37,584 nt of DNA from Candidatus Rokuibacteriota bacterium (GTDB lineage Bacteria; Methylomirabilota; Methylomirabilia; Rokubacteriales; CSP1-6): the NCBI GenBank assembly GCA_003220535.1, contig QHSU01000032.1:1-37584 (forward strand). Direction: 5' to 3'. A model generated the notes under the pieces. The model ran no database searches, was not told the DNA's origin, and saw nothing but the letters and a program-made list of their open reading frames with translations. Positions within the stretch are counted from its first letter, which is position 1; the number at the start of each line of letters is the position of its first letter. A program made the translations under genes and the position numbers. Shown here piece after piece: positions 25,951 to 33,998 of the stretch.

Positions 25951-27423
25951 ATGAATCGCCGCACGTTGTTCAAGGTCGGTGGCCTCGCCGCATTGGCGGG
26001 CGGTGTGCACGTGTTGCCCCGCGCCGCCGCCCAGACGAGCCCGTCGAGTCCCGCCGAGGCGCGCGCCGACTACACGATCCGTATCGGGACAGGTCTGGTG
26101 GAGCTGGCGCCCGACCGCATCCTGTCCACGACCACCTACAACGGCCAGTTTCCCGGGCCGCTGTTGCGCTTCAAGGAGGGCCAGCGTGTCGTCGTGGATG
26201 TCCACAACGACACGGATACTCCCGAGCAACTCCACTGGCACGGGCAGACGGTACCCGCCGACGTGGACGGCGCGGCAGAGGAGGGGACGCCCTACATCCC
26301 GGCGCACGGCATGCGTCGGATCACATTCACGCCTGGCCCGGCGGGCTTCCGCTTCTATCACACGCACCGGCGCGGCGGCAATGACCTGCGCCTCGGGCAG
26401 TACAACGGCCAGGTCGGGCCCGTCTACATCGAGCCGAAGCGCGAGCCGGGCGCCCACGACCGGGAGGTGTTCCTGGTCCTGAAGGAGTTCGAGCCCTTCT
26501 TCAGCCGTGGCGGCGACATGGAGCAGCATTTCCTCGCGCCTGCCACCCTGGTCAAGACGCTGGAGGACGCGGGCGAGGCCGCGATGCGGGCCTCGCTGGC
26601 CAAGGGCATGCCGCACGGCTACGAGGTCGGGTACCAACTGTTCTCGATCAACGGCCGCATGCTGGGACACGGCGAGCCGATCCGGGTGAAGACGGGCGAG
26701 CGGGTGCTTTTCCACATCCTCAACGGCAGTGCGACCGAGATCCGGAGTCTGGCGTTGCCCGGGCACACGTTCAGGGTCGTGGCGCTCGACGGTAACCCGG
26801 TGCCGACACCGGTCGAGGTCCCGGTGCTCTGGATCGGCACCGCCGAGCGCATCTCCTCGATCGTCGAGATGAAGCATCCGGGTATCTGGGTGCTGGGCGA
26901 CCTCGCCGACGACGATCGCGGCCGTGGCATGGGGATCGTCGTCGAGTACGCAGACCGCAAGGGCAAGCCGCAGTGGGCGAAGCCCAGACCGTCCCGCTGG
27001 GATTACACTCGATTCGCCGCGTCCCGTGGTCTCGCGCCCGCGCCGGACGAAACGATCGACATGACCTTCGAGAAGCGCAATGCGGCCGATCACGGGTTCA
27101 ACGAATGGACCATCAACGGCGTGCCGTTCGCGATGGACAAGATGGAGCCCCTGTTCCGTGTCCGTCAGGGCCGGCGTTACCGGTTGCGGATGAGGAACGC
27201 CAGCGACGATATCCATCCCATGCATCTGCATCGTCACAGCTTCGAGTTGACCAGGATCGCCGGCAAGAGCACGGCCGGCATCATCAAGGACGTCGCCATG
27301 CTGGGCGGCTACCAGGAGATGGAAGTCGACTTCACCGCCGACAATCCCGGGCTGACCCTGTTCCACTGCCACATGCAGCTACATATGGACTACGGCTTCA
27401 TGGCCCTCTTCGACTACGTCTGA
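25951..27423 (+). CDS. Multicopper oxidase (Tat-exported, laccase/CopA-like)
   Basis: 490 residues. Residues 1-28 are a Tat signal (NRRTLFKVGGLAALAGG, AAA cleavage site). Copper motifs: HWHG (95-98), HTH (137-139), HPMHLH (422-427) and HCHMQLHMDYGFM (472-484), so type 1, 2 and 3 sites are all present. At the axial type 1 position after HxxxG there is Phe rather than Met, as in high-potential laccases. Three cupredoxin domains are implied. In the periplasm it would oxidise Cu(I), Mn(II) or phenolics with O2. GGAGGTGCGTC precedes the ATG. It follows pirin by 120 bp. Confidence 0.9.
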   Translation: MNRRTLFKVGGLAALAGGVHVLPRAAAQTSPSSPAEARADYTIRIGTGLVELAPDRILSTTTYNGQFPGPLLRFKEGQRVVVDVHNDTDTPEQLHWHGQTVPADVDGAAEEGTPYIPAHGMRRITFTPGPAGFRFYHTHRRGGNDLRLGQYNGQVGPVYIEPKREPGAHDREVFLVLKEFEPFFSRGGDMEQHFLAPATLVKTLEDAGEAAMRASLAKGMPHGYEVGYQLFSINGRMLGHGEPIRVKTGERVLFHILNGSATEIRSLALPGHTFRVVALDGNPVPTPVEVPVLWIGTAERISSIVEMKHPGIWVLGDLADDDRGRGMGIVVEYADRKGKPQWAKPRPSRWDYTRFAASRGLAPAPDETIDMTFEKRNAADHGFNEWTINGVPFAMDKMEPLFRVRQGRRYRLRMRNASDDIHPMHLHRHSFELTRIAGKSTAGIIKDVAMLGGYQEMEVDFTADNPGLTLFHCHMQLHMDYGFMALFDYV

Positions 27424-27825
27424 CGATCCGTGGACAGCCTTCGCGCGATTCTGTGGACGTGCCTTCTTGTGGCGACCCATACGGCCTGGATGAGCTCGCC
27501 CTACTGGAGGCCGGCCGCGCAGCGCCACGATCGTGATCCGCCGCGCCGACGGGGGGTTGATCGGCACTTGATCGTGGCAGGCGCGCTGTCAGCATTGTCG
27601 TGAATGGTTCCGGGAGCCCGGACCCTGCCACGGGCCGCTGACCAGCGGCTGCTCACGTTGATCAGCGGCCGCAGGCGTTGGTCTCTCGCCGGCCACTCAG
27701 CGAACCGGCGGACCGAGGCCGGCGAATGTCGGCCGGCTGGCTTCCACATGGCCGCGATGCCCAATCTGTACTCGACGGGGCATCGGCCGCTCCTCGACTA
27801 AGCAGACGCCACCCGCGCTACAGGG
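27424..27825. other. Intergenic region without recognisable gene
   Basis: About 400 bp between the multicopper oxidase stop and the VOC gene. Short frames on both strands (such as 27604-27801 +, 27501-27764 -) have no recognisable domain, no good ribosome binding site and look like chance frames of GC-rich DNA. No hairpin with a T-run was seen after the oxidase stop. Confidence 0.5.
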
Positions 27826-28207
27826 TCACGCGGTCCGCCGGGGCAGGAACAACTCGATCGGATTGCCGGAGGGGTCGTCCAGCAAGGTCTGCGATCCTCC
27901 CGGTCCAGTCACGATGTCGTTGCGGAAACGCACCCCCGGCGTTGCGGAGGCGAGCCACCTCGGCCTCGATATCATCGACGACGAGGTGAATACGGTTCCA
28001 GCCGCCAGGAGTGGGCCGGCGCCCGTCCGGCATCGGCCGCCCGGCCGAGCTCGCCGGTCCACTCAGCAGCAACCTCAGGTCGCCAAGGGCGACATCGGCG
28101 AACGCCGGAAGTGTCTTTGAGATGAGCTTGAAGCCGAAATGCGTCGTGTAGAAGGCCGCGGCTGCCTCGACATCGTCGACAATGTAGCGGACGTTGACGG
28201 TCGGCAT
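27826..28207 (-). pseudogene. VOC/glyoxalase-family protein, 1-nt insertion
   Basis: A strong GGAGGAGGA site precedes the ATG at 28207. The frame gives VNVRYIVDDVEAAAAFYTTH and FGFKL, then ADVALGDLRLLLSGP and WNRIHLVVDDIEAEVARLRN, a typical vicinal-oxygen-chelate dioxygenase/glyoxalase fold. At about 27937 an extra G in a GGGGG run shifts the frame. The other frame restores the normal ending: GVRFRNDIVTGPGGSQTLLD then DPSGNPIELFLPRRTA*, stop at 27826. With one G removed it would be an ordinary 126-residue VOC protein, so recent mutation or a homopolymer error. Confidence 0.78.
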
Positions 28208-28341
28208 CACTTGTCCTCCTCCGTGCAATGGTCGGGAGCCCGATCGGCTCCACGTTCTCAGCGAACAGTTCCGCTGGTCGCAGTGGCGACACGGGTTAAT
28301 CGTCTCCCCGACGCGCGGGACCGTATTGGAAAAACTTGACC

Positions 28342-29187
28342 CTATCCGGCCAGCGGAAGGTGGTGCCGCTTCAGGTGTACTCCTCGCCGCTCGAGCTCTT
28401 GGAGATGCCCGGCGAACTCCGCCGGGCTGAAGCCAGAGAACTCGACGAAATCACGGATTAGGTGGGACTGGTCGAAGAATCCACAATCGACGGCCAGGTG
28501 GCTCCATTCCAGTGCCGGGACCCGCCGCACGTGTGCCAGGATCCGTTGAAACCGCTGCACCCGGTAAAACAGCTTTGGCGTCAGACCGACCTGTGCCTTG
28601 AACACCTGGATGAACCTGCGATGGCTGAGACCGACACGCTGGGTGACATCATGCACGGTCGTGGCGCCCGATCGACTGAGCGCGTCGAGAGCATACTGCA
28701 CCACGTCGCCTTGTATCGAAAGACGGCGTAACCGTGTTACGAGCATCGCTTCGAGGACACGAAACTTGTCGATCGGACGGGTCGCATTCCGGAGCCGCTC
28801 GCGAAGCTCCCCGCCCGTCCGACCCCACAACGTCTCGAGCTCAACGTGAGTATCGACGAGCTCACTCATTGGCAGGCCGAAGAAGGGGAAGGCGCCGCCA
28901 GGCCTGAAGTGCACGCCCAACAGCGACGCTTCCTCTGCCGTATCGATCACGAAGAATCGGTCGTACGTTCCGGAGACGATAGCCCCGGAGAAGCGCTCGC
29001 AGACACCGGGCGCGCGCGATCATAGATGCGCAGCTCGTCATCTCGCAGGTTGATGACGAGCTCGACGGTTCCGCTCGGCAGGATCCGCTCCTTGGAGATG
29101 TCGCGGCCTGTAGTCGTCACCATAGAGCCAGAAGTCCTCAACGAAATCAGCGAGTGGTGACGCGGGGGCGTAAGACCGGTACAACAT
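28342..29187 (-). pseudogene. AraC-family regulator with DUF6597-like N-terminus, frameshifted
   Basis: Three frames combine into one gene. From the ATG at 29187: LYRSYAPASPLADFVEDFWL; then a shift near 29095 to KERILPSGTVELVINLRDDE with LRIYDRAR; then a shift near 29015 to GVCERFSGAIVSGTYDRFFV, continuing into an intact stretch (28950-28342) with HFRPGGAFPFFGLPMSELVD and the AraC HTH (VTQRVGLSHRRFIQVFKAQV, GFFDQSHLIRDFVEFSGFSP). The N-terminal half is the sensor-like domain common in these regulators. Two 1-nt lesions; a shortened product from the ATG at 28950 might still bind DNA. Confidence 0.75.
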
Positions 29188-29308
29188 GCCGTCAAGCATA
29201 CGCCCGTCGCACTCTGGACCGGAGGCGGTCCTCGCGAGAAACGGCGTCAGTGAAACGGCCGCGCGATCTCAAGCGCCGCGCCAGGCACCCAGAGCTGCGC
29301 CTGTCAGC

Positions 29309-29623
29309 GCGCGGGAGCAGCCGGAGCGCGGTCATGAGGCCTGGGTGCTCCGGCTGCTCGGCGAACTGGCGTCTCATCGCCCGGCGCCTGACCTCGATCG
29401 GGCGGCCACCCACTATCGGCAGGCGGATGCGATCGCCCGAGAGTTTGGCATGCGCCCACTGCAGGCGCGCTGTCATTTCGCCTTGGGAGAGCTTCACGTA
29501 AATGTCGGGAAGCCCGACGATGCGCGGGCGCAACTCGCCGCGGCGGATGAACTCTTTGCCGTGATGGGGATGACGGATTGGAGAAAGCGAGTCAACGCGC
29601 CGGGGGTCCTGCTGAAATCGTGA
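29309..29623 (+). pseudogene. TPR C-terminal scrap of a cyclase/LuxR-type signalling ATPase
   Basis: AREQPERGHEAWVLRLLGEL, then RAATHYRQADAIAREFGMRP, ARCHFALGELHVNVGKPDDA and LFAVMGMTDWRKR form two TPR-like helical pairs typical of the extreme C-terminus of large class III adenylate-cyclase or LuxR-type AAA proteins. The rest of such a protein (over 800 residues) is absent; upstream sequence belongs to the broken AraC gene on the other strand. It is a stranded 3' fragment. Confidence 0.6.
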
Positions 29624-29867
29624 CGCCAGCTTAGACGCAACTCTACATGCCACCGCGCCTAGCGTGATGCCAAGTCAGATCACGGGCGGCGATCGGGGCG
29701 AAGACAACCAGTCCCGCTTCCAGTACGCGCTCCGAATCCTCGGTAATCCGTCGGGGTATTGTCCTGGCCGAGCCGATCGCAGAACGTGTTTCAATCGCGT
29801 CGCGCTTCTTCGAACTAAACAACGTGTAACCTGCAACGACTTCTGGCGAAAGCTGGTCGTGATCAAC

Positions 29868-29895
29868 ACGGGTTCGAATCCCGTTGGGGCGACCA
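29868..29895 (+). other. tRNA 3'-end-like remnant (possible att site)
   Basis: ACGGG-TTCGAAT-CCCGT (29868-29884) is a perfect T-arm; TGGGGCG-A-CCA follows with the right spacing for an acceptor strand, discriminator and CCA end. No anticodon or D-arm can be built in the preceding 60 nt, so only the 3' third of a tRNA is present. Such duplicated tRNA tails are usually left by integrating elements. Thirteen-base parts of it recur at 35371-35383 and 35477-35489. Confidence 0.5.
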
Positions 29896-30036
29896 CCGAA
29901 CTTGCAGAAATTAACCCTAGAGAAGTCTAGAGAGCGATCCCTCGCCCGTGAGCTCGTAGATAGACCGCGGTAGGTTCCCGCCTTGCTGAAGCAAGAAGGT
30001 AAGAGGTAGGGATGCGTCCAGGCGTCAGGCGGATCG

Positions 30037-30525
30037 CTACTTCTGCGGGGTGGGCGCGGACGTTTCTCCCAGCTTGAAGATCTGCGCGCCCGCCGCCTCC
30101 TCTACCTGCGCGTTGCGGACCCGGAAGAGGCTGAACCCGTCGATGCGGTCGGTGTGCGGGCCGGCCTCGAAGGCGCCGCGCACCTTGTAGACCCGAAGCG
30201 GATCGTAGCGGACCTTGACCCCTTTCGGCGCGTATACGTACACGGTCTCATCCTGCCCGACTGGCACCTCGCAGCAGTAGTTGCCCAGCGCGGAGACGCG
30301 GCTGAGCAGGAAGAACGAGAGGTCGGGGGGCCCGGCCGGAATGATGAAGCCGTGGATCTCGACTTCCTTGCCGTTGTAGGACTTGATGGTCTGCGTCACC
30401 TCGAAGTTGGCCCTGATCGAGTCGACCAGTTGCGCAAACGTCAGGCGTCGAATCTCTTCTCCGTACGCCGGCGGACCACAGACCGCCAGACCGAAACTCG
30501 CGCACGCCAGGCACAAGCTCGCCAC
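30037..30525 (-). CDS. Exported DUF3299 protein
   Basis: 162 residues from a GTG at 30525; the frame is open further upstream into the permease gene, so the start is uncertain. A Sec signal-like segment (SLCLACASFGLAVCGPPAYG) precedes the mature protein. RRLTFAQLVDSIRANFEVTQ, KEVEIHGFIIPAG, SFFLLSRVSALGNYCCEVP and KVRYDPLRVYKVRGAFEAGP match DUF3299, small periplasmic or lipoprotein-like proteins with an OB-like fold. The conserved CC of NYCCEVP is present. Its gene follows an ABC ATPase and FtsX-type permease on the same strand, an arrangement suggesting that it works with that transporter. Confidence 0.75.
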   Translation of the reverse strand: MASLCLACASFGLAVCGPPAYGEEIRRLTFAQLVDSIRANFEVTQTIKSYNGKEVEIHGFIIPAGPPDLSFFLLSRVSALGNYCCEVPVGQDETVYVYAPKGVKVRYDPLRVYKVRGAFEAGPHTDRIDGFSLFRVRNAQVEEAAGAQIFKLGETSAPTPQK

Positions 30526-30559
30526 CAGCGTCGCGCGAGCTCGCTCGAACGTCCAGACT

Positions 30560-31750
30560 CTACGAGAGTGGCGCAAGATTCTCAGCCACCTCCGTGCGAT
30601 ACGCGAGCACGGCCGGCAGCAGCCCGGCGAGCGCCCCCAGAGCCACGGCGCCGATGAAGACCACGAGCTCCAGTGCGTCGACGGCGAAGCGATTCGCGAC
30701 CGGGCCGCCGCGGCCGGCGAGCACGGACGCGCCCAGATACGCCAGGCCATGTCCACCGGCGATCCCGAGCGCGCTGCCGATGACCGCCAGCGCGCAGGAC
30801 TCCAGCAACACGATGCCCAAGATGGTCGTCCGCCGGGCGCCGAGCGCGCGCATGGTGGCAATCTCGCGCTTGCGTTCCAGGGTCGCGCTGTACATCGAGA
30901 CGAACAGGTAGAGGCCCACGACGAGGCCGACGACCACCAGCATGATGGCCAGTACGTCGCTCACGAGGCTGAGGATATTGAAGATGCTGAGCAGAACCGC
31001 GCTGGGAAAGACCGCCTGGGCCTCCGCGGTGACGTTGAAGCCTCGGTGCAGGCTTGGCAGATCCGACATTCGCTTGGACCGTACCAGCACGGCTGTGAGC
31101 GGCTTGACCTGCATCTTCCGGGAGACTTCGTTCATCTCCCAGTAGCTCGCCAAGGAGATGAAAATCGCGCGATCGTCGGCGCTGCCCGTCGAGCGGAGGA
31201 TCCCGACCACCGTCAGCGGATACTCGGCCGCCTCCTCTCCCTCGTGGAACCGGCCCCCAACCCGCAGACCCGTTCGGCGCGCGACGTCGGCGCCCAGCAC
31301 GGCCTCGTACGAGGGTTGCTCGGCCGGATCGTCGCGGAAGAACCGTCCGTCGGATATCGCGAAGGTTTTCCGACGCCACGGGAAGGCCGCGAAATACTCG
31401 CCCGTCGTCGCCACGTAGCGGTAGCCTTGGTACGCGTCTCCCATCGCGACGGGCACGGCGACCTCGATGCGGGGGTCGTCCTGCAGGCCGCGATAGATTC
31501 TGTATGAAATGTTCGGAGTGGGCACGTCCATCCGGAAGACGACGTTCAGCACGAGTTGGGTCGGGGTGCCCTTGGCGCCCACGAGCAGGCTGTAGTCGGT
31601 CGTCCCCTCGATGAACCCCTGCTTGATGCCGCGACTGAGGAGCACGCTCGCGATGACCAGGCTGACACCGAGGGCGACGGACAGAGACGTCAACGCGCTC
31701 GCGACGAATCGCCCCCGCAGGTATTTCAGGGCGACCGTGAGAATCGTCAC
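30560..31750 (-). CDS. FtsX/MacB-type ABC transporter permease
   Basis: 396 residues from a GTG at 31750 (overlapping the ATPase stop as GTGA). Layout is of FtsX/LolC/MacB permeases: one N-terminal helix (ALTSLSVALGVSLVIASVLL), a large periplasmic domain (about 45-260, with MacB_PCD-like VVGILRSTGSADDRAIFISL), then three helices (ILSLVSDVLAIMLVVVGLVV, ILGIVLLESCALAVIGSALG, LVVFIGAVALGALAGLLPAV). The ERKREIATMRALGARRTTIL coupling loop is classic. It would work with the overlapping ATPase as a mechanotransmitter moving lipids, lipoproteins or peptides across the envelope; substrate unknown. Confidence 0.87.
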   Translation of the reverse strand: MTILTVALKYLRGRFVASALTSLSVALGVSLVIASVLLSRGIKQGFIEGTTDYSLLVGAKGTPTQLVLNVVFRMDVPTPNISYRIYRGLQDDPRIEVAVPVAMGDAYQGYRYVATTGEYFAAFPWRRKTFAISDGRFFRDDPAEQPSYEAVLGADVARRTGLRVGGRFHEGEEAAEYPLTVVGILRSTGSADDRAIFISLASYWEMNEVSRKMQVKPLTAVLVRSKRMSDLPSLHRGFNVTAEAQAVFPSAVLLSIFNILSLVSDVLAIMLVVVGLVVGLYLFVSMYSATLERKREIATMRALGARRTTILGIVLLESCALAVIGSALGIAGGHGLAYLGASVLAGRGGPVANRFAVDALELVVFIGAVALGALAGLLPAVLAYRTEVAENLAPLS

Positions 31751-32493
31751 ACGCGCTCCACGGAGCGCGCGGGGTCCTCCAAGCGATTGATCGCCGTGAT
31801 GTCGACGATCTGATCGCCGGCCGTCAGCATGGCAGGCTCGTGCGAGACGACGAGCAGGGTGGTGCCATCCCCGCGGCAGATGCTCAGGAGCGCGTCGAGC
31901 ACTCCGCGGGCGGTGCCGGCATCCAGGCTGGCACACGGCTCATCCGCGAGGATCAACGAAGGGTGGTTGGCCAGCGCGCGTGCGATCGCGATTCGCTGCT
32001 GCTCGCCTCGCGAAAGCTGCTGAGGCTTGTGCGACAGCCGGGCGGCGAGACCGAGGCGCGCCAGGATCTCGGTGGCTCGCCGCCGATGCTCGGCCTTCGG
32101 GATCGCGCCGGCGAACATCATGGAGAGCATCACGTTCTCGAGCGCGGTGAAGGCCGAGAGCAGGTTGAACGTCTGGAAGACGTAGCCGACGTGCCGCGCC
32201 CGGAAGCGGTCGCGCTGCGGCTCGGGCAGGGCCGAAACATTCGTGTCGTGAACGGCGATCGTGCCCGCGGTCGGTAGCGACACGCCCGCGATGAGATTGA
32301 GGAGCGTCGTCTTGCCGGAGCCGCTCGGGCCCGTCAGGACCGTGCAGCGCCCCGCCGGAAGCGCCCAGTGCTCGATGTCGAGCACGTCGAGCGCGCGGCC
32401 GTTCCCCAGCGGGAATGCCTTCTTCACCCCTCGCAGGGTGACCGCCGGCGGCACGTCTATCATCGGTCGTCGCGCGGGCGGGGCTCCACGCAT
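31747..32493 (-). CDS. ABC transporter ATP-binding protein (LolD/MacB type)
   Basis: 248 residues. Walker A GPSGSGKTT, Q-loop FQTFNLLSAFTALENVMLSM, signature LSRGEQQR, Walker B LILADEP, D-loop SLD and switch His in VVSHEP are all present, so the ATPase should be active. Its LolD/MacB-like features match the permease whose start overlaps its stop by 4 bp (translational coupling). The ATG at 32493 or an in-frame ATG at 32463 could start it; the conserved region begins shortly after the latter. It lies 24 bp after the cyclase-family gene on the same strand. Confidence 0.88.
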   Translation of the reverse strand: MRGAPPARRPMIDVPPAVTLRGVKKAFPLGNGRALDVLDIEHWALPAGRCTVLTGPSGSGKTTLLNLIAGVSLPTAGTIAVHDTNVSALPEPQRDRFRARHVGYVFQTFNLLSAFTALENVMLSMMFAGAIPKAEHRRRATEILARLGLAARLSHKPQQLSRGEQQRIAIARALANHPSLILADEPCASLDAGTARGVLDALLSICRGDGTTLLVVSHEPAMLTAGDQIVDITAINRLEDPARSVERV

Positions 32494-32517
32494 GAGGCCC
32501 CGCCCGCGATCATCGGG

Positions 32518-33615
32518 TTACCGGATGGCGATGGGGTTGATCGGCACGCCGATCCCACCTCGGAGCAGCAGCGGCCCGAGGACGAAGAGGAACTCGTACG
32601 CCTGGTCCTTGGCCAGCTCGTCGAGGTTGAGGATCTCCATGATGTAGGCGCCGCGGTTCCAGAGGAAATCGGTGTGAACTGGTAGCGCCAGGAAGCCAAA
32701 GGCCTTTCGCTGATACTTCGGATCCGGCGGGAATCCCCACTCCGCCGCCGCGTTGTCGGAGCCGAGCGCCACGATGTCCATGTCGTTGAAGAACTTCAGG
32801 CAATCGGGGCCCACGCCGGGCTGGGGCTGATGCCACTTCGTGTGGGCCGCGTCGAGACGCCCGGAGGCATCCGGCTCGTCCCACGTCTTGCGCCAGCCCG
32901 TCCGGACCAGCACGATGTCGCCCTTTCGAATCTCGATGTTCTGCGACTTGGCGGTGTTTTGAAGGTCCTCCAGCGTGATCCAGTAGTCGACGGGAAGGGG
33001 ATCGCTCTTCTTGTATTTCGCGACGTCGAGCAGCACCCCGCGGCCGACCATGAACTTCACGCTCGCCGCATCGCCGTGCTCCGTCCCTGCCGGCTTGGGC
33101 GGCGGCATGTTGTTGTACAGCGAGTTCTCCCGGTAGATGTGCGCGAACGTGTCCAGATGCGAACCGGTGTGGTTGTGCATGATGGTGAAACTGGCCGCGC
33201 CTTGATAGCGCTTCGGGTCGAAGTTGCCCGACGTCGCCGCGGCTCGATCATAGCCATCGAGCTCCTGGACGACCTGGACGCCGAAACGCGCCGGCCGCAC
33301 CACGCGGGCGACGTCACCGTGGAGCTCCTCGCCGAGGGCATACGCCTTCCCCGTCTTCACCAGCCTGGCGGCCTGGACGATCATCTCCGGAGTGATGACG
33401 TTGAGCATCCCCCGCTTGTCCTGCTCACCCCATCTACCCCAGTTCCCGCGCTTACCCCACTTGCCCGGCACCGTCCACGGCGCCGGCTCGCGCGCCAGCT
33501 TGTCGTCCAGCGGGTACTGCGGCGCCTGCTGCGCGCTCGTGCCCGCGGTCGACAGGAAGAGAACTCCGAGCGCCAAGGTCCCCATGCCTACGAGCCGAGA
33601 TCTCAGTTGTCGCAT
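32518..33615 (-). CDS. Exported cyclase-family (kynurenine-formamidase-like) hydrolase
   Basis: 365 residues from the ATG at 33615, chosen because GGGGAGGACAAGCC directly precedes it; a signal peptide follows (LVGMGTLALGVLFLSTAGTSA, cleavage near TSA-QQ). The Cyclase/KFase domain shows the metal motif HNHTGSHLDTFAH (H.G.H.D.....H), DIVLVRTGWRK and DIVALGSDN. Relatives hydrolyse N-formylkynurenine or other amides and lactones using Mn or Zn; the periplasmic location and long N-terminal region here are typical of an uncharacterised subgroup. It heads the minus-strand run with the ABC genes, 24 bp before the ATPase. Confidence 0.84.
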   Translation of the reverse strand: MRQLRSRLVGMGTLALGVLFLSTAGTSAQQAPQYPLDDKLAREPAPWTVPGKWGKRGNWGRWGEQDKRGMLNVITPEMIVQAARLVKTGKAYALGEELHGDVARVVRPARFGVQVVQELDGYDRAAATSGNFDPKRYQGAASFTIMHNHTGSHLDTFAHIYRENSLYNNMPPPKPAGTEHGDAASVKFMVGRGVLLDVAKYKKSDPLPVDYWITLEDLQNTAKSQNIEIRKGDIVLVRTGWRKTWDEPDASGRLDAAHTKWHQPQPGVGPDCLKFFNDMDIVALGSDNAAAEWGFPPDPKYQRKAFGFLALPVHTDFLWNRGAYIMEILNLDELAKDQAYEFLFVLGPLLLRGGIGVPINPIAIR

Positions 33616-33770
33616 GGCTTGTCCTCCCCGGAAGGTCACTGCATGGCGCCTGGACGCAGTTCAGAGGAGCGAAAGAGACATACACGCCCCTTCTTCGACT
33701 GCTGGCTTCGCCGGCTCCCAGATACAGCGCGGACAGCGGCCTGTCAAACGATTTTTGCCCGGTCGCGCAT

Positions 33771-33914
33771 GCAACGCGTCGCCCGCTGGCCGAGTCCGCT
33801 GGGGTGACGCTGGAGCAGGCGACGAGGACTCGGCGCCTCATGGAGCGCACGATGGCGGCGGGCTACCGGGACAACTACTACACCGCCGTGATCCGGACGA
33901 TCGCTGCGACTTAG
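33771..33914 (+). pseudogene. 3-hydroxyisobutyrate-dehydrogenase-like C-terminal scrap
   Basis: The frame AESAGVTLEQATRTRRLMER then TMAAGYRDNYYTAVIRTIA* resembles the last two helices of beta-hydroxyacid dehydrogenases (A...GVPLP.......Y..A...G.GD.D.SA.I). No NAD-binding part exists upstream, where the cyclase gene lies on the other strand. The identification depends on a short, degenerate region. Confidence 0.35.
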
Positions 33915-33998
33915 GGACTCCTTCGAGTGCTATCGCGGTTCCCCGGATTCAAGAAGGCGCCATCGGCGCCGGCCCGGCGGACGAACGGCGCAAAAGTG

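Noticed and set aside
25663..27372. 569-codon open frame on the minus strand
   Set aside because: It is the reverse of the pirin end and the multicopper oxidase, both with clear motifs; the long opening is a product of high GC content.
29664..29930. Open frames on both strands over the tRNA-like tail
   Set aside because: The VAPTGFEPV-type translation is the well-known false ORF formed by a tRNA T-arm; no protein evidence.
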